DNA from: Rugalucina vietnamica
Taxonomy: Eukaryota > Mollusca > Bivalvia > Lucinida > Lucinidae
Assembly (NCBI GenBank): GCA_964017185.1
Contig: OZ024870.1
Span: forward strand, 24,885,621-24,949,620
Reading direction: 5' to 3'
Length of the DNA stretch: 64,000 bases
In this document: piece by piece, positions 10,107-22,660 of the stretch
Layout of the letters: each line of letters starts with the position of its first letter
Numbering within the stretch: the first letter of the stretch is position 1
Notes under the pieces: model-generated
The model's input: the letters and a program-made list of their open reading frames with translations, nothing else
Told to the model about the DNA's origin: nothing
Database searches by the model: none
Position numbers and translations under genes: made by a program

Positions 10107-10877
10107 AGTCTCGATAAATAATAGGTCGAAAACCAAAAATTTGGATATTAACTCCCTTCAATTTAAAATAAGAGCAAAATTTGTGTATGTATTCTGACAA
10201 AATTACATATGCTATTGCAATCATTTTTCTTGGAATGTTATGTTTCGTTCTCAGCCTTTATTACTAATAAATGCAATCCCCTCAATCAAGCGGTTCTGGA
10301 TTTAGCGTGCTTTAAATAGTCTTAAAGGTACTATACATATATTTTCACTGAATAAACTTATGTCTTTTAACATAATAATATTGGGGAATACTGAACTGAC
10401 TTGTATATTTTTCATTGGCCATTCCTTCACTAAAGAATATAATTGTTTGTAGTACCTTAGATTTTAAATTTCAAAAGGTAAAAGAAGTAAATGTTGAGGA
10501 AAAGACGCAATCAAAAAGAAGTTCCACAGCCAAAACTGCCAACGCATAATAAATTGCTTATTTGTGGAAACAATACCACCATGATATTACAAAATACAAG
10601 GCTATTTGTAAGCATTAAAATTCACCAAAGCCTATGGGAATTAATGATGTGGAATACCTTTGATGCTTGACTGTAATTCTAATTATACTAAGCAATGTTT
10701 TAATCAGTGACAAACTATTCAGAACCAATGGATTTTCAGTAATCTGGATGTAAGACAGAAAAAAAAATAATTAATTCATTAATTTATTAATCAATTTAAT
10801 GATTCATCAATTAATAAAATATCAATAGATTTTAAAAACGTGTACATTTAACATGTAGTTTGAGCGTCGATGATTTA
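10107..10877. other. AT-rich DNA without a recognised gene (unit 2)
   Basis: Second copy of 7-777; nothing further recognised. Confidence 0.5.
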
Positions 10878-11308
10878 TTACGTCTTCTTGCATAGATATC
10901 TATGCGCATAGTTGTTTGAAGCCGTTTTCGATTGGTCGAAATCCGTGGTCAAACAGCAAAACCCATGTTCAAATCATGAAATTCACGTGCCATATGAACA
11001 TGGGTTTTGGCCGACGTCATTGTTCAATGCGACGTGGCGTCATGTGTTTTGTAGAAACAAAATGGCTAACATTCAATAGGCTCTGCGGTTTTCGGAGAGT
11101 TTTTACGTTTTTAATGTTATTTTCATGGGATTTTAAGTGGATTAGAGTGAAAATGCAAGAACAGCGATCAACCATGGTTTGTTTCAGTGTTCAAACATTC
11201 GATGGATCACGAGGAAGGTGTTTGAACACAAGGCCGCAGGCCGCGTGTTCAAACACCTTCCTCGTGATCCATCGAATGTTTGAACACTGAAAACCATGGT
11301 TGATCCCT
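10878..11308 (+). mobile_element. Foldback element with promoter-like 5' part (copy 2)
   Basis: Unit 2 counterpart of 778-1208, including the terminal hairpin at about 11169-11306. The splice-donor-like site is changed to GGAGAGT here, which lengthens the fortuitous open frame at 10916-11290. Confidence 0.65.
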
Positions 11309-11772
11309 ATATTTGAAAAAATACGATTTGGCTTCCGTCTCCTAGGGCTTTTCTCTACAGAAGTATTAGTCTCTTCAGTACCACTTATTGCACTTTTGGA
11401 TCCGTTTTATGTCTATGTGTAGTATATGAGATTGAATTAATCCATTGTGGAAATGTGATGATGGTTTGGCATTTTCCAATACATTATCTCATTTGTTATA
11501 CAAACACTTTGAACATAATAAAACTCCCCTAGCACTGACGTCAGATAAAGAGCCTAAATCTAACGCGTGTAATACATTTTCATAATGCTTTTCTAACTTT
11601 TCTTTTTGAAAACTGTAATTTTGCCAGACCGTTTGCATATCGGAGACCTTTATAAGTTGAGGCGACAGCCTCTATCGAATGGTATTTTCATGCAAAAACT
11701 AAAGACGCTTATCTTATGTTCTGGCTCATATGAGGCCAAAACACCAGACACGCATTTTATCCATAGGACATG
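11242..11772 (+). repeat. Left arm of ~520-bp inverted repeat (unit 2)
   Basis: Counterpart of 1142-1672; pairs with 15505-16020 in reverse complement. Confidence 0.85.
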
Positions 11773-12215
11773 CTTTTATCTCAGCAGTCATACTTTGATT
11801 TGATTTCCTAACAAAACATTTCATTGACCTGTTACTGAGATTCTCTTGTTCACAAGAATTGATAGCATAACATTATGTTTTCAAGACGATATGTTTAAGG
11901 ATTGATATTCAGATTTTTTGTTTTCTTTGAATGATGAAGAACATTAGGCTTTTTTATGTAAGCCCGAAAGGCTTCTCGGAGACATTTAACTTCGGAGACA
12001 TTGAACCAAGTAGTGTTTTATCATCCTGTGAAAGCTAAAATTCTGAATTACCTATATTTATAAATAGCCATGTTCTAAATGATATATCTTCTTATGAATA
12101 ACCATCTTCTAAACGATGCTTTAATTTTTGACCCCGTCTAGGCATGTGTCTTTGATTAAGACTTACCTTGTGTAATTGCAATATATTTATCTGGCTATCG
12201 TCGCCGGTGTATAAA
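11773..12215. other. Noncoding spacer upstream of PLE (unit 2)
   Basis: Counterpart of 1673-2114; no gene recognised. Confidence 0.45.
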
Positions 12216-12261
12216 GGGTAACTGATGAGGGTTCAGTACCCGAAATTGCGCAATATGGCCC
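12216..12261 (+). ncRNA. Hammerhead-ribozyme-like motif, copy 2
   Basis: Identical by eye to 2115-2160: CTGATGA at 12222, stem II, CGAAA, minimal stem III and a TGGCCC stem I strand. Confidence 0.7.
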
Positions 12262-12280
12262 ATAATACCTCACTTTGAAC

Positions 12281-13351
12281 GATTTCACTGCTTCCAAAGG
12301 ATCATGTTTTTGTATTTTATACTAATCTGGTTAAAGAAAAACTCCTTGATAGAGTGGACCTTCAAAAGAGCATTAAAAACTATGGTTCACTTAATTTGGC
12401 CTGCAATGACAGAAAAGCTTTCTTCACTTCCTCTGACCAAAGGCGATATACACTTTGGTCATGTCAGAATGTATGCGGCGCCTTATCACATCTCCTGGAT
12501 AATATTTATATTATACTCGAAACTAAGTTATACAGACAATTTGATGGAATTCTGATGGGTACAAATTGCGCCCCTCTCGTAGCTGATTTATTTTTATACT
12601 ACTACGACAGAGACCTCATGGATTTTCTTAACCATGACAATCAAGCTGATGTTATCGAGGCTTTTAATTCAACTTCTAGGTACCTCGATGACCTTTTGAA
12701 CATTGACAATCCTTATTTTGAAGGCATGGTCGATAAAATTTATCCACCTGAACTACAATTGAATAAAGCAAACACCACAGATACCGAAGCCCCCTTGTGG
12801 ATTTACATCTTTCTATTGCAAATGGATTTTCTTTTCTAAAATTTATGAAAAACGCGATGTCTTTGACTTTGATATTGTAAATTTTCATTTTTTAGGTGGT
12901 GACGATCCTCGCCGTGCTTCTTATGTTGTATACATTTCGCAACTTATTAGGTTTGCTAGAGTCTGCAATCATGTAGCGGAATTCAAAGCGCGAAATAAAT
13001 GTTTAACAGCCAAACTTCTCCAGCAGGGCTATCGGTAACATAAACTTCTAAAAACATTTTCTAAATTTTATCGCAGGCACTATGAGGTGATATCCAAATT
13101 TAATGTTGGGCTAAAGACGCTTTTACGTGAGGGCCAGTCGGAACTAGAATTTTATGATGACTTGATTTACAAATTTAAGAAACTTAAAGGAATGGGTGAT
13201 TTTTCTTTTCAGTTCAGAAAAATCATAACACGTTACAGACGTATAAGATATAAATTAAATGTTATGCGACAGTCTGCATGCTTGGTGTTTAACACAATCA
13301 TGGCTGATAACTATTCTGCCTTCTTAAATTGCACGCGGTTGGGTCGGGCGT
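12281..13351 (+). pseudogene. Penelope-like reverse transcriptase, broken (copy 2)
   Basis: Duplicate of 2180-3250. It has the same frameshift position and the same in-frame TAA after LLQQGYR (about 13036), so both lesions predate the duplication. Small changes include FDGILMG for FVGILMG. Confidence 0.8.
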
Positions 13352-13407
13352 AAGACTCTATGATGGAGCTTCTTGTCTGTTGCTTGGCCCACCAGGGTTC
13401 AACTGGT

Positions 13408-13449
<42 letters not shown>

Positions 13450-14330
13450 CCTGGCTTCGGTTGCTCAGTAGGTAGAGTGTCCGCTCCGAGATCGGGAGGT
13501 ACCGGGTTCGATCCCGGGCCGCGACATATCAAAGTCGTTAACAATGGTACTAATTTCTCCCCGCTTGGCACTCGGATTTTCGGCGTAGGGCTAGGACTGG
13601 TCGCTCCGGTGTCAGTATAATGCGACTGGAGGTGGTATCAGGTAAAAGCGTCTGGGATCTGATACCACAGTGAAGCAGCACTATCAAAGTGAGCATTGAG
13701 CTTCCTGTCACAACCAGACACCGTCGTGATATGACAAATAATGTTGAAAGCGACGTTAAACCCGAACAAACAAACAAACAAACAAACAACATTTTTTATG
13801 CACCGGGTTTAAGTAAGTTATTCGGCGCCCAGGGATCTCCATCGTCGGGCAGCTTACTGAATCTGTGAGTCCTCGTTTTTTATTCATCATGTTATTTGTT
13901 TGCCATGATGATTCACTGACTAGTAAGAGATTCACCAGGAGGGCCGACCAACTGACTAAATGTTGTGAACCCCTGCAGAAGATGAGGGTGAGGTTAGGCG
14001 CCTGTAAAATTGATTTATGCCTCCTAGTTATTTTATATTACTGATCGTTCCAAGGCGATACTTCTGTTGTGACTCCATTTGTTTTATGTTTTAGAGTCGA
14101 ATTTTAATAGTCGCTTGTACCTAATATACGTTTTCATATTTGTATTTAAGTTCTGGTAACTGAGTGGCCGCCTATTGGGAAATAGCTGCTCACTCGGCTT
14201 ACGATGTGTTTTAAATATAAGTACATGCACCTAACTGTCAATTTAGTTTTTCCCACCTCGGTTTTTGGAGTGGGAATTTCTGTCTGATTGTCCTGATCAT
14301 TGTCTACTTTTACCTTTTTATGTTTACATT
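13352..14330 (+). mobile_element. PLE 3' UTR, interrupted by a SINE (copy 2)
   Basis: Duplicate of 3251-4215, with the SINE at 13450-13788 inside. Confidence 0.8.
13450..13788 (+). mobile_element. tRNA-derived SINE (copy 2)
   Basis: Duplicate of 3327-3670 with A-box-like GGTTGCTCAGTAGGTAGAG and B-box GGGTTCGATCC at 13504-13514. The preceding T-run is about 41 bases and the (AAAC)n tail is shorter than in unit 1. Confidence 0.85.
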
Positions 14331-14486
14331 TTACATTTATTTTATCAAACGAGGATCAGATTTTAATTTGCGCATATCATCGCTAATTTTCAGGCTATTT
14401 GACATGAAATAAGATTCAACGGAGTTTTGGAACAGCCATATCGTCAAATTATCGTGCTTAACGCCACCGACGGCACGCCAACAAGA
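14331..14486. other. Spacer (unit 2)
   Basis: Counterpart of 4216-4367. Confidence 0.4.
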
Positions 14487-14490
14487 TTAA

Positions 14491-15285
14491 GGATGTTCGC
14501 TGCCAATGAAAAAGTATTCAAACTTTTTTTCTAACCACTCTCTTTTGATTCCAAAATACAACACAAGACATTTGAAAACAAAATAAATATAGGGTAGTGT
14601 GCATTTTTTCAAAATACAGGCCTCTGAATGAGACCTCTGAGCACCATGTTTTAAATTTGGTCAAATTAATTTAATTTTTAATTCTTTGAAACATACATGT
14701 CTTGAACAAATATACACCTAGAATGCTTTCAAAAGTCATAACAGTTATAAAGAGCAGACAATTTTGGACCAAAAGCATAGAAAAATTTGCAACTTGGAGT
14801 GGATGACAAAATTTTACGATTCCTTTTTCAACCCTACCCCCATACTTGAAAAGTCGGAAAAATCCGTATTTTGAAATGTACCAAACCCATATTTGTGGAT
14901 TCAAACTTTTTCTTGTATTTTCACACAAAATAAAGCTTGGTGATATTGTTCGAATAAAAGAAAGAAATATATAGGGTAGTGAGCATATAAGAGAGAAACA
15001 ACAACTTGAAAATCGCTATTTTCAGCCTTTTTTCGGCTGTTTTGTCTCTAAAAGCCCATTTCATAAAACAACCTTAAATTTTAGTAAACTTTTCTGAAAC
15101 GTTGCAGAAAATGGGGTGAAAAAATGAAGTTTTTTAGACTGACAATTTTCATGGCTCATTCAATGCATATTATCAATATGTATTAAAATATAAAATATTT
15201 GGAAAATATCTGCAACCGTCTACGAGAAATTCAAGAAAAGAAAAACCGGAAGTTCCGAAATGTCAAATGTTAGCAGCGAACATCC
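14491..15285. mobile_element. TTAA-flanked MITE (copy 2)
   Basis: Duplicate of 4372-5166, with TTAA at 14487-14490 and 15286-15289. The right TIR region reads TTAGCAGCGAACATCC, one change from unit 1. Confidence 0.85.
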
Positions 15286-15504
15286 TTAAACAAACAACTA
15301 GCTGGTTTTGGAGTCGCTCTGCCCAAAGCCGGACGTGGTTTCCATATCACGTGACAATGCATTTCATCTTCATCGGGAAATGAAGAATATCGAGAAATAC
15401 ACTTTCATCTCTGGCGATTGTAATGAGAATGAAAATATAGTGGATTGCTGTTCAATGCTTCTATATCCGTCGTTTTCATCGCTGGATTTTCACTGACCGC
15501 ATAT

Positions 15505-16020
15505 GCATGTCTTTTAGAAGTATTTGCATGGTGTTTTTGCCTCATATGAGCCAGAACACAAGATAAACGTCTTTAGTTTTTGCATGAAAATACCATTTGA
15601 TAGAGGCTGTCGCCTCAACTTAAGGTCTCCGATATGCAAACGGCCTGACAAAATTACAGTTTTCAAAAAGAAAAGTTAGAAAAGCATTATGAAAATGTAT
15701 TACACGCGTTAGATTTAGGCTCTTTATCTGACGTCAGTGCTAGGGGAGTTTTATTATGTTCAAAGTGTTTGTATAACAAATGAGGTAATATATTGCAAAA
15801 TGCCAAACCATCATCACATTTCCACAATGGATTAATTCAATCTCATATAGACATAAAACGGATCCAAAAGTGCAATAAGTGGTACAGAAGAGACTAATAC
15901 TTCTGTAGAGAAAAGCCTAGGAGACGGAAGCCAAATCGTAATTTTTCAAATATAGGGATCAACCATGGTTTTCAGTGTTCAAACATTCGATGGATCACGA
16001 GGAAGGTCTTTGAACGCAAG
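15505..16020 (-). repeat. Right arm of ~520-bp inverted repeat (unit 2)
   Basis: Counterpart of 5386-5905; reverse complement of 11242-11772. Confidence 0.85.
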
Positions 16021-16026
16021 GCCGCA

Positions 16027-16866
16027 TATCGGCCTAAGAAGGTGGGTTCATAAATAGAAGTTTGTTTAGCTACTGACCTAATAAAGGCCATCTCTACTGA
16101 CTAAATAAAGACCGCGTTGCAATTTTGTTTAACGCACCAAACAGAAGCGCGACAGTGACGTCAAATTTAGTCACATTTTGTGACGTCGATCTCCGCCATT
16201 GTTATGCAACGTTACGTAGATGAAGCAAATGGACAAGAAAATTTATGAATTATCATCAAAATGTACCGCTATGGTGGCAAATTTTGAGGAGTCGTTCTGC
16301 GGAGTGATTGCTGAGCTGTTGTCTAAATAAACAAAATGGCAGAAAGCAAATCTCCTCTCATCGGATGAGGTTTTTCGCGAAATTTGTCGGCTTTCGTTGC
16401 ATTATAAAGTGAATAACTACCCTGTGACCAAAAATAAATCGATCACTCACGGTCGCTCGGACCGTAAACAGATGAAACGTCTCGCTGAAAGCTCGCCATT
16501 TCATCTGTTTACTAATCCTCACGTGATAAATCGGTTAATTTTTGGTCACGGGGTAGTCATTTACTATATACAAAGTATATTCAGAAGAAAAAAATTAGTC
16601 AGTACATTTGATAAGGCCCATGTTTTTTTCAGCCAGTTGATTGACTTGCCTGTTCCTTCTTGTTAAATTCTTGCTCAATTCAATAAGAAACTGCACCAGC
16701 TGTACATTTCGACACTGTTTATAGCCGTAATTGCAAAGTATCAGTTTTGTGACTATCCGACAAAAAGCATAATTAATAGTGTACTGTAAACCAACTTTTT
16801 AACCAACAGTATTTGAAAAGTAACAAAATTTCAAAAACATTTTTTTTGTGAAATTCAGCTTCAGAG
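16027..16866 (+). repeat. ~835-bp hairpin repeat (unit 2)
   Basis: Counterpart of 5907-6745 with its hairpin at 16409-16564. Confidence 0.75.
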
Positions 16867-17282
16867 TCTGCAATCATGTTACAGACTTCAACGCTCGAAA
16901 TAAATGTTTAACGGCAAAACTTCTCCAACAGGGCTATCGGTATCATAAACTTCGAAAAACCTTTTCTAAATTTTATTGTAGACACTATGAATTGATTTCC
17001 AAATATAATGTTGGGTGTAAGACGCTTTTAAGTGAGGGCCTTTCGGAACCTGAATTGTATGGTGACTTAGTTTACAAATTTAAGAAACTTATAGGAATTA
17101 ATGATTTTTCTTTTCATTTCAGAAAAATCATAACACGTTACAGACGTATAGGTTATATGTTGAATGTTATGCGACAGTCTGCATGCTTAGTTTTTAACCC
17201 AATCATGGTTGATAACTATGCTGCTTTCTTTAATTGCACGCCGGTGGGTCGGGCGTCAGACTCTATGATGGCCCCGACTTAA
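16854..17282 (+). pseudogene. Penelope-like RT, C-terminal fragment (copy 2)
   Basis: Duplicate of 6733-7161 with a single visible residue change (Arg to Cys in the KFYRRH motif). It keeps the natural end GRASDSMMAPT. Confidence 0.8.
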
Positions 17283-17890
17283 AGCTATTCATTTTAGTTG
17301 GTTGGGGCCGGAGCTTCTTGTCTGTTGCTTGGCCCACCGGGGTCCAACTGGTGTTTTTCTTTTGCTCCGGAGTTAGTGGGTTATTCGGCGCCCAGGGATC
17401 TCCATCGTCGGGCAGCTTACTCAGTCTGTGAGTCCTTGTTTTTGATTCATCAATATGTTTATCATGATTTATTTGTTTGTTCTTGATGATTCATTGACTA
17501 GTTAGAGATTCACCACGAGGACCGAAGAACTAACTAAATGTTATGAACCAGAAGCTGAGGGTGAGGTTAGGATCCTGTAAAACCGGTTTAAGCCCGCCAG
17601 TAACTTTGTGTTACTGATCGTTCCAAGGCGATACTTCTGTGGTGGTTCTTTTTGTTTTATGTCTTGGCGTTTTATGTGCTGTTGGCGCCTTATGTATGTT
17701 TAATATATTTTTAATTAAGGTAACTGAGTGGCCACCTATTGGGAAAATAGCTGCTCATTCGGCTTATGATATGTTTCATGGTATGAGTACCTGGTTGTTA
17801 GTTTGGTTTTTCCCACCCCGGTTTTTGGAGTGGGAATCACTTTCTGATTGCGCCTTTTCCTGATCTTTGCATACTTGTACCTTTTGATAG
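17283..17890 (+). mobile_element. PLE 3' UTR (uninterrupted, unit 2)
   Basis: Duplicate of 7162-7770. Confidence 0.8.
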
Positions 17891-18127
17891 AAAACATGTT
17901 GGATTTATTTTTAGTTCGAATACTTAGATTCATTAGGGAGCCTATAACATTTCAGTTGTTGTTTATTGGACACGTCTTGCAAATGACGTAACACTTCTGT
18001 CTCCATATGAATCAACTTAATTCAATGAAGAGTTTGGACAGTCGTAATGACAAAATATTCATTTGTTCGACATGTACGAGGAAACAACTTAATTTTGGAA
18101 TGTGTTCGGTTTCAGAAGCACGTATTG

Positions 18128-18168
<41 letters not shown>

Positions 18169-18774
18169 GTGTCGAATTGTTCAAGCTTATTCGAAATCTT
18201 CCTATCTCATGATTTTCACAATGTTTCTCAAGTAGTATAAGTGGAAATGATGAAGTTCCAAGAGTCGGTATACTTTCCAGCTCCAGGTTAATATAAAAGA
18301 AGGATTTCTGTTTAGTGCCACGCCTGTCTCCATTTCATTCCAGGTCTTCCCGGAGCCTCTTGCTTTGTTAGTTCTGGTTACCAACAACTCTCAGTCTTTG
18401 TTCATTGGTTCTTTGTTCGGCTTTTCACAGTCGGGTTAGCATACATTTGCCTTGTTATGTTGACCGTGAAGTCATTTTTTCCATATGATTGCGTGCCTTG
18501 CTGCATAGCCTCTTGCATGTCTGTTTCATGCTATCTGCATAAACTTATGAGACAAATACATGTTTGCATATTAGGTTTGGCTCACAACCTATTACAAAAA
18601 TTAAATAACTTGATTTCAAAACGGTTTCTCATTACTTTGTCCTCATACAGCGAAATGACATCAGTTTCTCCGTCATGGGTAGCCCTCAACCACGACGTGA
18701 TTAGCAAATCTACCTGCTGGGGTCTTGTCTAATCGCAAGGCATTTTGCGAGATAACAGTTAATGAAATTCATTT
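17891..18774. other. Noncoding DNA with TAA microsatellite (unit 2)
   Basis: Counterpart of 7771-8664; (TAA)n at 18131-18167. Similarity between units ends at about 18774. Confidence 0.5.
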
Positions 18775-18827
18775 TCTATTTTCGTGTTTTTACGATAGTT
18801 GGAAATTTACCAAGCACACTAACTGTG

Positions 18828-18895
18828 GAAGTTTGTTGGTTGATTTAGGTTTGAACGTCCCACTAACAGCTGGAGTCATATGGAGACATTATGTG
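18828..18895 (-). mobile_element. SINE 3'-tail fragment
   Basis: The stretch GGTTGATTTAGGTTTGAACG followed by TCCCACTAACAGC reads on the minus strand as a GACGTTCAAACCTAAATCAACC-like tail, of the kind seen at 38901-39060. Only the 3' part is present. It lies just outside the duplication boundary. Confidence 0.4.
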
Positions 18896-19931
18896 GAAGT
18901 CTGTTTCTTGCATGGTCATTCCAACTGAGCAAAGAGCTTGTAAGATTTTCTGTCAATATTGATGCTATATTCCAATAAAACTTATCAAGGCGCTTTTGTC
19001 GTCATCAAATTTTCCAATTACAGGCCAAACATTGTCATACACCGTTGTATCTTAGATGGAACACGTAACGAACGTCATAAGGGCATTATAGAAAATTACT
19101 TTTTAAACCGCTTATCTCCTTAAGTATATATTCCATCAGGATTTTAATTATAAAAACCGACCAAGAGTCATCGTATAAAGCCTACAATTTGATCTTCATA
19201 TTGCTTCTTTTAATACGTCTATCGATTCAAAGCGTCAATTCAATCAAGCGTTCTAGATATAAATTTTTTGTTCTAGCAGCATACCTTTACATTTGCTTAA
19301 CACAATTCCTCATTACCATGAGCAAACGTTTTCAAAGACGTTCCATATGTCTTTTATGTGGTTATTCAAACAGACCACACTCTTCAAGCCACCTCTGATA
19401 CCTGAGATTACAGTCCCATATCAATTTGGACGACTCAGTTTTAATTTTATTTAGTATAGGAAAGGGATAAAATATGTTTCTTCTCACTATGTATGAGGTA
19501 GTGCAGGTTCCAGCTGCATAAGCTCATTTTATTGAGCCAGAAACGATGTCTTTAAAATACAATTGATGCCACTAATGATTTATTGTTCTCATGACAAATA
19601 TAAACCGTGTTTCACGAACTTTAACTGGAATGAAAATATTTCCTTGACAGATATGAAACGTGCTTCTCGAATTTTAATTACTATGAAAATGCTGAAGAAG
19701 CAGTTCGTAATTGCAATACTTGCACTATGGGAAGTATGGGAGTCCCTAGTCTGGGCACAATGCTTGCACAAAAGGAAGTATGGGTGCCCCACACTGTCCC
19801 TAGTCTGGAAGTCAAGGACTACCAAGAATTGGCATGTGACTTCCAATATAAGATACAAGGAGACAAAGGCTCTCTGTTGTGCTCATTGCCGTTGTGTTTA
19901 GTTGAGACTATCCGGATGTCTACCATCATGG
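18896..19931. other. AT-rich DNA without a recognised gene
   Basis: No coding or repeat family recognised. An imperfect ~65-base direct repeat sits at about 19720-19820, built on GGAAGTATGGG and CCCTAGTCTGG motifs. Confidence 0.5.
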
Positions 19932-20070
19932 GAAAGAAAAAGGTAAAAGTAAGCAATGGTCGGGAAATGGCGAAATCAGAAAGAAATCTCCACTCCAAAA
20001 CCGAGGTGGGAAACTAAATTGGACAGTCAAGTACTTACAAATAAGCCGAGTGAGCAATTATTTCCCAGAA
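19932..20070 (-). mobile_element. PLE 3'-end fragment
   Basis: Contains the reverse complement of the PLE 3' UTR terminus: AAAACCGAGGTGGGAAACTA and AGCCGAGTGAGCAATTATTT. Only the last ~140 bases of the element are present, a strongly 5'-truncated copy. Confidence 0.7.
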
Positions 20071-20825
20071 GTCAACTTGCTCTTCAAGTTTGTTGTCGAA
20101 AAATGTTTTGTTGCGTTTTGTGGTGAATTTTCTTTCCTGAATGGTGTCTATGTTGGGACTTTGATTTTAATTGCATCGATTCATGGCCTTTCTATTCTTG
20201 CTTCCAATATCACCACATACTACAATTCAAAATGTAATCCTATACATGAATACGTATGTGTCAAATTCTAAATAGAAATTGAATTTTCACATATAATTTA
20301 GGGTTAAACAATCAAAAATAGACATATACATGTTCTTTGTATAATTTTCAGACTCAGCTTTACTTCCATACATGTACAAAGCCCCATTCTCGATCTAACG
20401 AAAACAAAACATACAATGGTAAGTTTACAAAAAAACCCTGATTTAAAAGAACACGGATCCAAATATCAAATTTGATACGGCAATAAACGTTGCTTGGAGT
20501 ATTCGTACTCGATGGAAGTTATGTTTGCTGAAATACATGTGAACTACCTATCGTTTTCAATAGCACATCTGTATTACAAAAACAAGTGTTTTTTAAACTG
20601 ATGTTAATAAGCAACTGACAAAAAGAATTCTGACACTCGATTAAACATTTCTGGCGCAACAAGTGTGTTTCGATAATGTATTTCAGCAAAAAAAAAAAAA
20701 AAAAAAAAAAAAATGCGGTTCAGTTTCTTGGCAGAAATTTTAAAATTCTGATAGCTTCTACAGAATGCTGGTGTCGGTCTACATAGGACAACAACAGGAG
20801 CATTGATATTTCGGGTTAATTACAA
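20071..20825. other. Noncoding DNA
   Basis: No gene recognised. A poly-A run lies at about 20689-20713. Confidence 0.5.
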
Positions 20826-20985
20826 GGTCAAAGTAAGCATAAGCAAGCAATGATAAGGAATTGGCATAACCAGAACCAATGTCACTCTAAAAACCGAGAT
20901 GATAAACAATGATAATCAGGTACAAAGAGACCATATCGTAAGCGCAGTAAGCAGCTAGTTCCCTTAAACTGGCCACCCAGGTACA
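20826..20985 (-). mobile_element. Diverged PLE 3'-end fragment
   Basis: Carries decayed versions of the minus-strand PLE landmarks: GCAAGCAATGATAAGGAATT, AAAAACCGAGATG, ATATCGTAAGC and GCAGCTAGTTCCC. More diverged than the other copies, so probably older. Confidence 0.55.
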
Positions 20986-21328
20986 AAACTTAATTAAAGA
21001 GTATGTTATCAATGTAACGTTAGTTAAGCCAAACGATCTGGGCCCAGAATTACAATGCTTCCTTAACTCTTAAGGTAGACCTTAACTTAAGATTTTCCTT
21101 AAATTCGACAAAAGTGCATTACAATCGATGTTTTCACTTTAAGGTAGACCTTAACTTGAGGAAATACTTAAATATTTAAGGTTATTCGATAGCTACCTTA
21201 AGTTAAGATTTTACTTATGCAATACAAAAAATGCCCAGTTTATGCATTATTCACTGAGTTTTGACAATATGTTTATGCACTTTATGTAACTGGGCAACGC
21301 TACGTAACACACGTATCACATTTTCGCC

Positions 21329-21376
<48 letters not shown>

Positions 21377-22149
21377 CATGAAGGAAGACGGTAGTGTCTG
21401 TCTGTGCATGCAAGAGTGAGAGTCTACTTCACTTCCTAATTTTGATTTATTTTAATTTTATTTTCAAACGAAGCATCTCAAACATCAGAGATGTAACTTG
21501 TACGATGTGGCTAACCACTCAGTCAACAATTTTCAGTCATGTCGGGATATTAGCATTGCTTCCATGGAACTTTACTGGTAATGTGTTGAGTAAATTTGCC
21601 GTTTGTTTGATTATTTGACATGTTGTTTTACGTCCCTCTCAACATGCTCAACAAATATGTTTATGTTGGTACGTTGCTTCAGTTGTATGGAATTTCTACC
21701 TAACGTTTGAATGTCATGACTGGCGAGATGTGCTTTAAAATATAACCACCCAAATAAATGACTAAAGCTTATATATATGGACCACTTTTTCTGGGCAGGC
21801 CCAGATCTACTTACACGCAGCAATTAACCAGTCATCGGATGGTCAGTCGGTCAGTTAAAAGCTAAACATGGAGGTACGAGCAGCCCATCTATTTCTCACG
21901 GCCCCACTTGAATGTACGGGGTCCCGTACTGAATGTGTCTGGTTTCAAAACCAATACGGCGGGTTCTTAATCTATGGCCTTTCGCCACAGACTACGACAA
22001 TCAATGCACTCGGGCTACCCGGGCGCGCGTTCTCAAAATCACAGTTGCAAAATAAGAATCTGAGAGAATACATAACATTGTCTCGCTGCTTACCACCAGC
22101 CTGTCTACATGCCCACATGTCTAGGAAATATTTATAATAAAGAAAGAAA

Positions 22150-22290
22150 GGAAAAATATATCGAACTTTATAGCCTTGTTTGGATTTCGTTGTCGTCACT
22201 GATGATGGTTCATTACCCGAAATAGCGCAATATAGCCCTTACTACCTCTCTTTTTGAGTGTTTTCGCTGCTTTCCAAAGGATCTTACCTT
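22150..22290 (+). mobile_element. PLE 5'-region remnant with decayed hammerhead
   Basis: Resembles 2090-2230: CTGATGATGGTTCATTACCC, GAAATAGCGCAATATAGCCC and CTGCTTTCCAAAGGATC. The motif at 22193-22238 keeps CTGATGA and CGAAA plus the minimal stem III, but stem I pairing is largely lost. The reverse transcriptase does not follow. Confidence 0.6.
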
Positions 22291-22306
22291 TATATTTTAT
22301 TTGCAG

Positions 22307-22310
<4 letters not shown>

Positions 22311-22342
<32 letters not shown>
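22311..22342. repeat. (TTA)n microsatellite
   Basis: About ten TTA/ATT repeats. Confidence 0.9.
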
Positions 22343-22343
<1 letters not shown>

Positions 22344-22571
22344 ATCATGTTTCCTTGGATTATTTCCATCACCACATTTGTCTTCGACAGGCTATGACAT
22401 TACACCTGTGAACATGTATGTGTGTGTTGCTATGATGCATTTTCACTGCAGGGCACAAGTACGGCTCGAAAATTACTCAATTTAAAAGAAGAAAAGAAAA
22501 CAAAACAAAGCATAAACAATGTAAAATGATAATAAAGTAACAAAAATAAAAAATGACAAGAAAAAAAGTGA

Positions 22572-22660
22572 ACACCTGCAGATTTCGAACTCAGAACCCA
22601 CGTTGGAATTTGCATTTGCGAGGCGTGCGTGTTATCCACTGCACCACGGAGTCTAACGTG
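22572..22660 (-). pseudogene. tRNA-like or SINE-head sequence
   Basis: The minus strand reads GACTCCGTGGTGCAGTGGAT (A-box-like) then GTGGGTTCTGAGTTCGAAAT (B-box-like), spaced as in a tRNA. Arms do not pair well enough for a functional tRNA. Confidence 0.4.

Larger units (their letters stand above)
10101..18774 (+). repeat. Direct duplication, unit 2
   Basis: Second copy of the block at 1-8664, with the same internal order of elements. The poly-T tract before the SINE is about 41 bases here against about 19 in unit 1, and the TAA microsatellite is shorter here (18131-18167 against 8010-8057). Outside such slippage-prone tracts only scattered point differences and one- to few-base indels are visible. 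Confidence 0.93.

Noticed and set aside
11606-11803. 65-codon frame conserved in both units (also 1506-1703)
   Set aside because: Conservation reflects recent duplication of the DNA; the region is an inverted-repeat arm.
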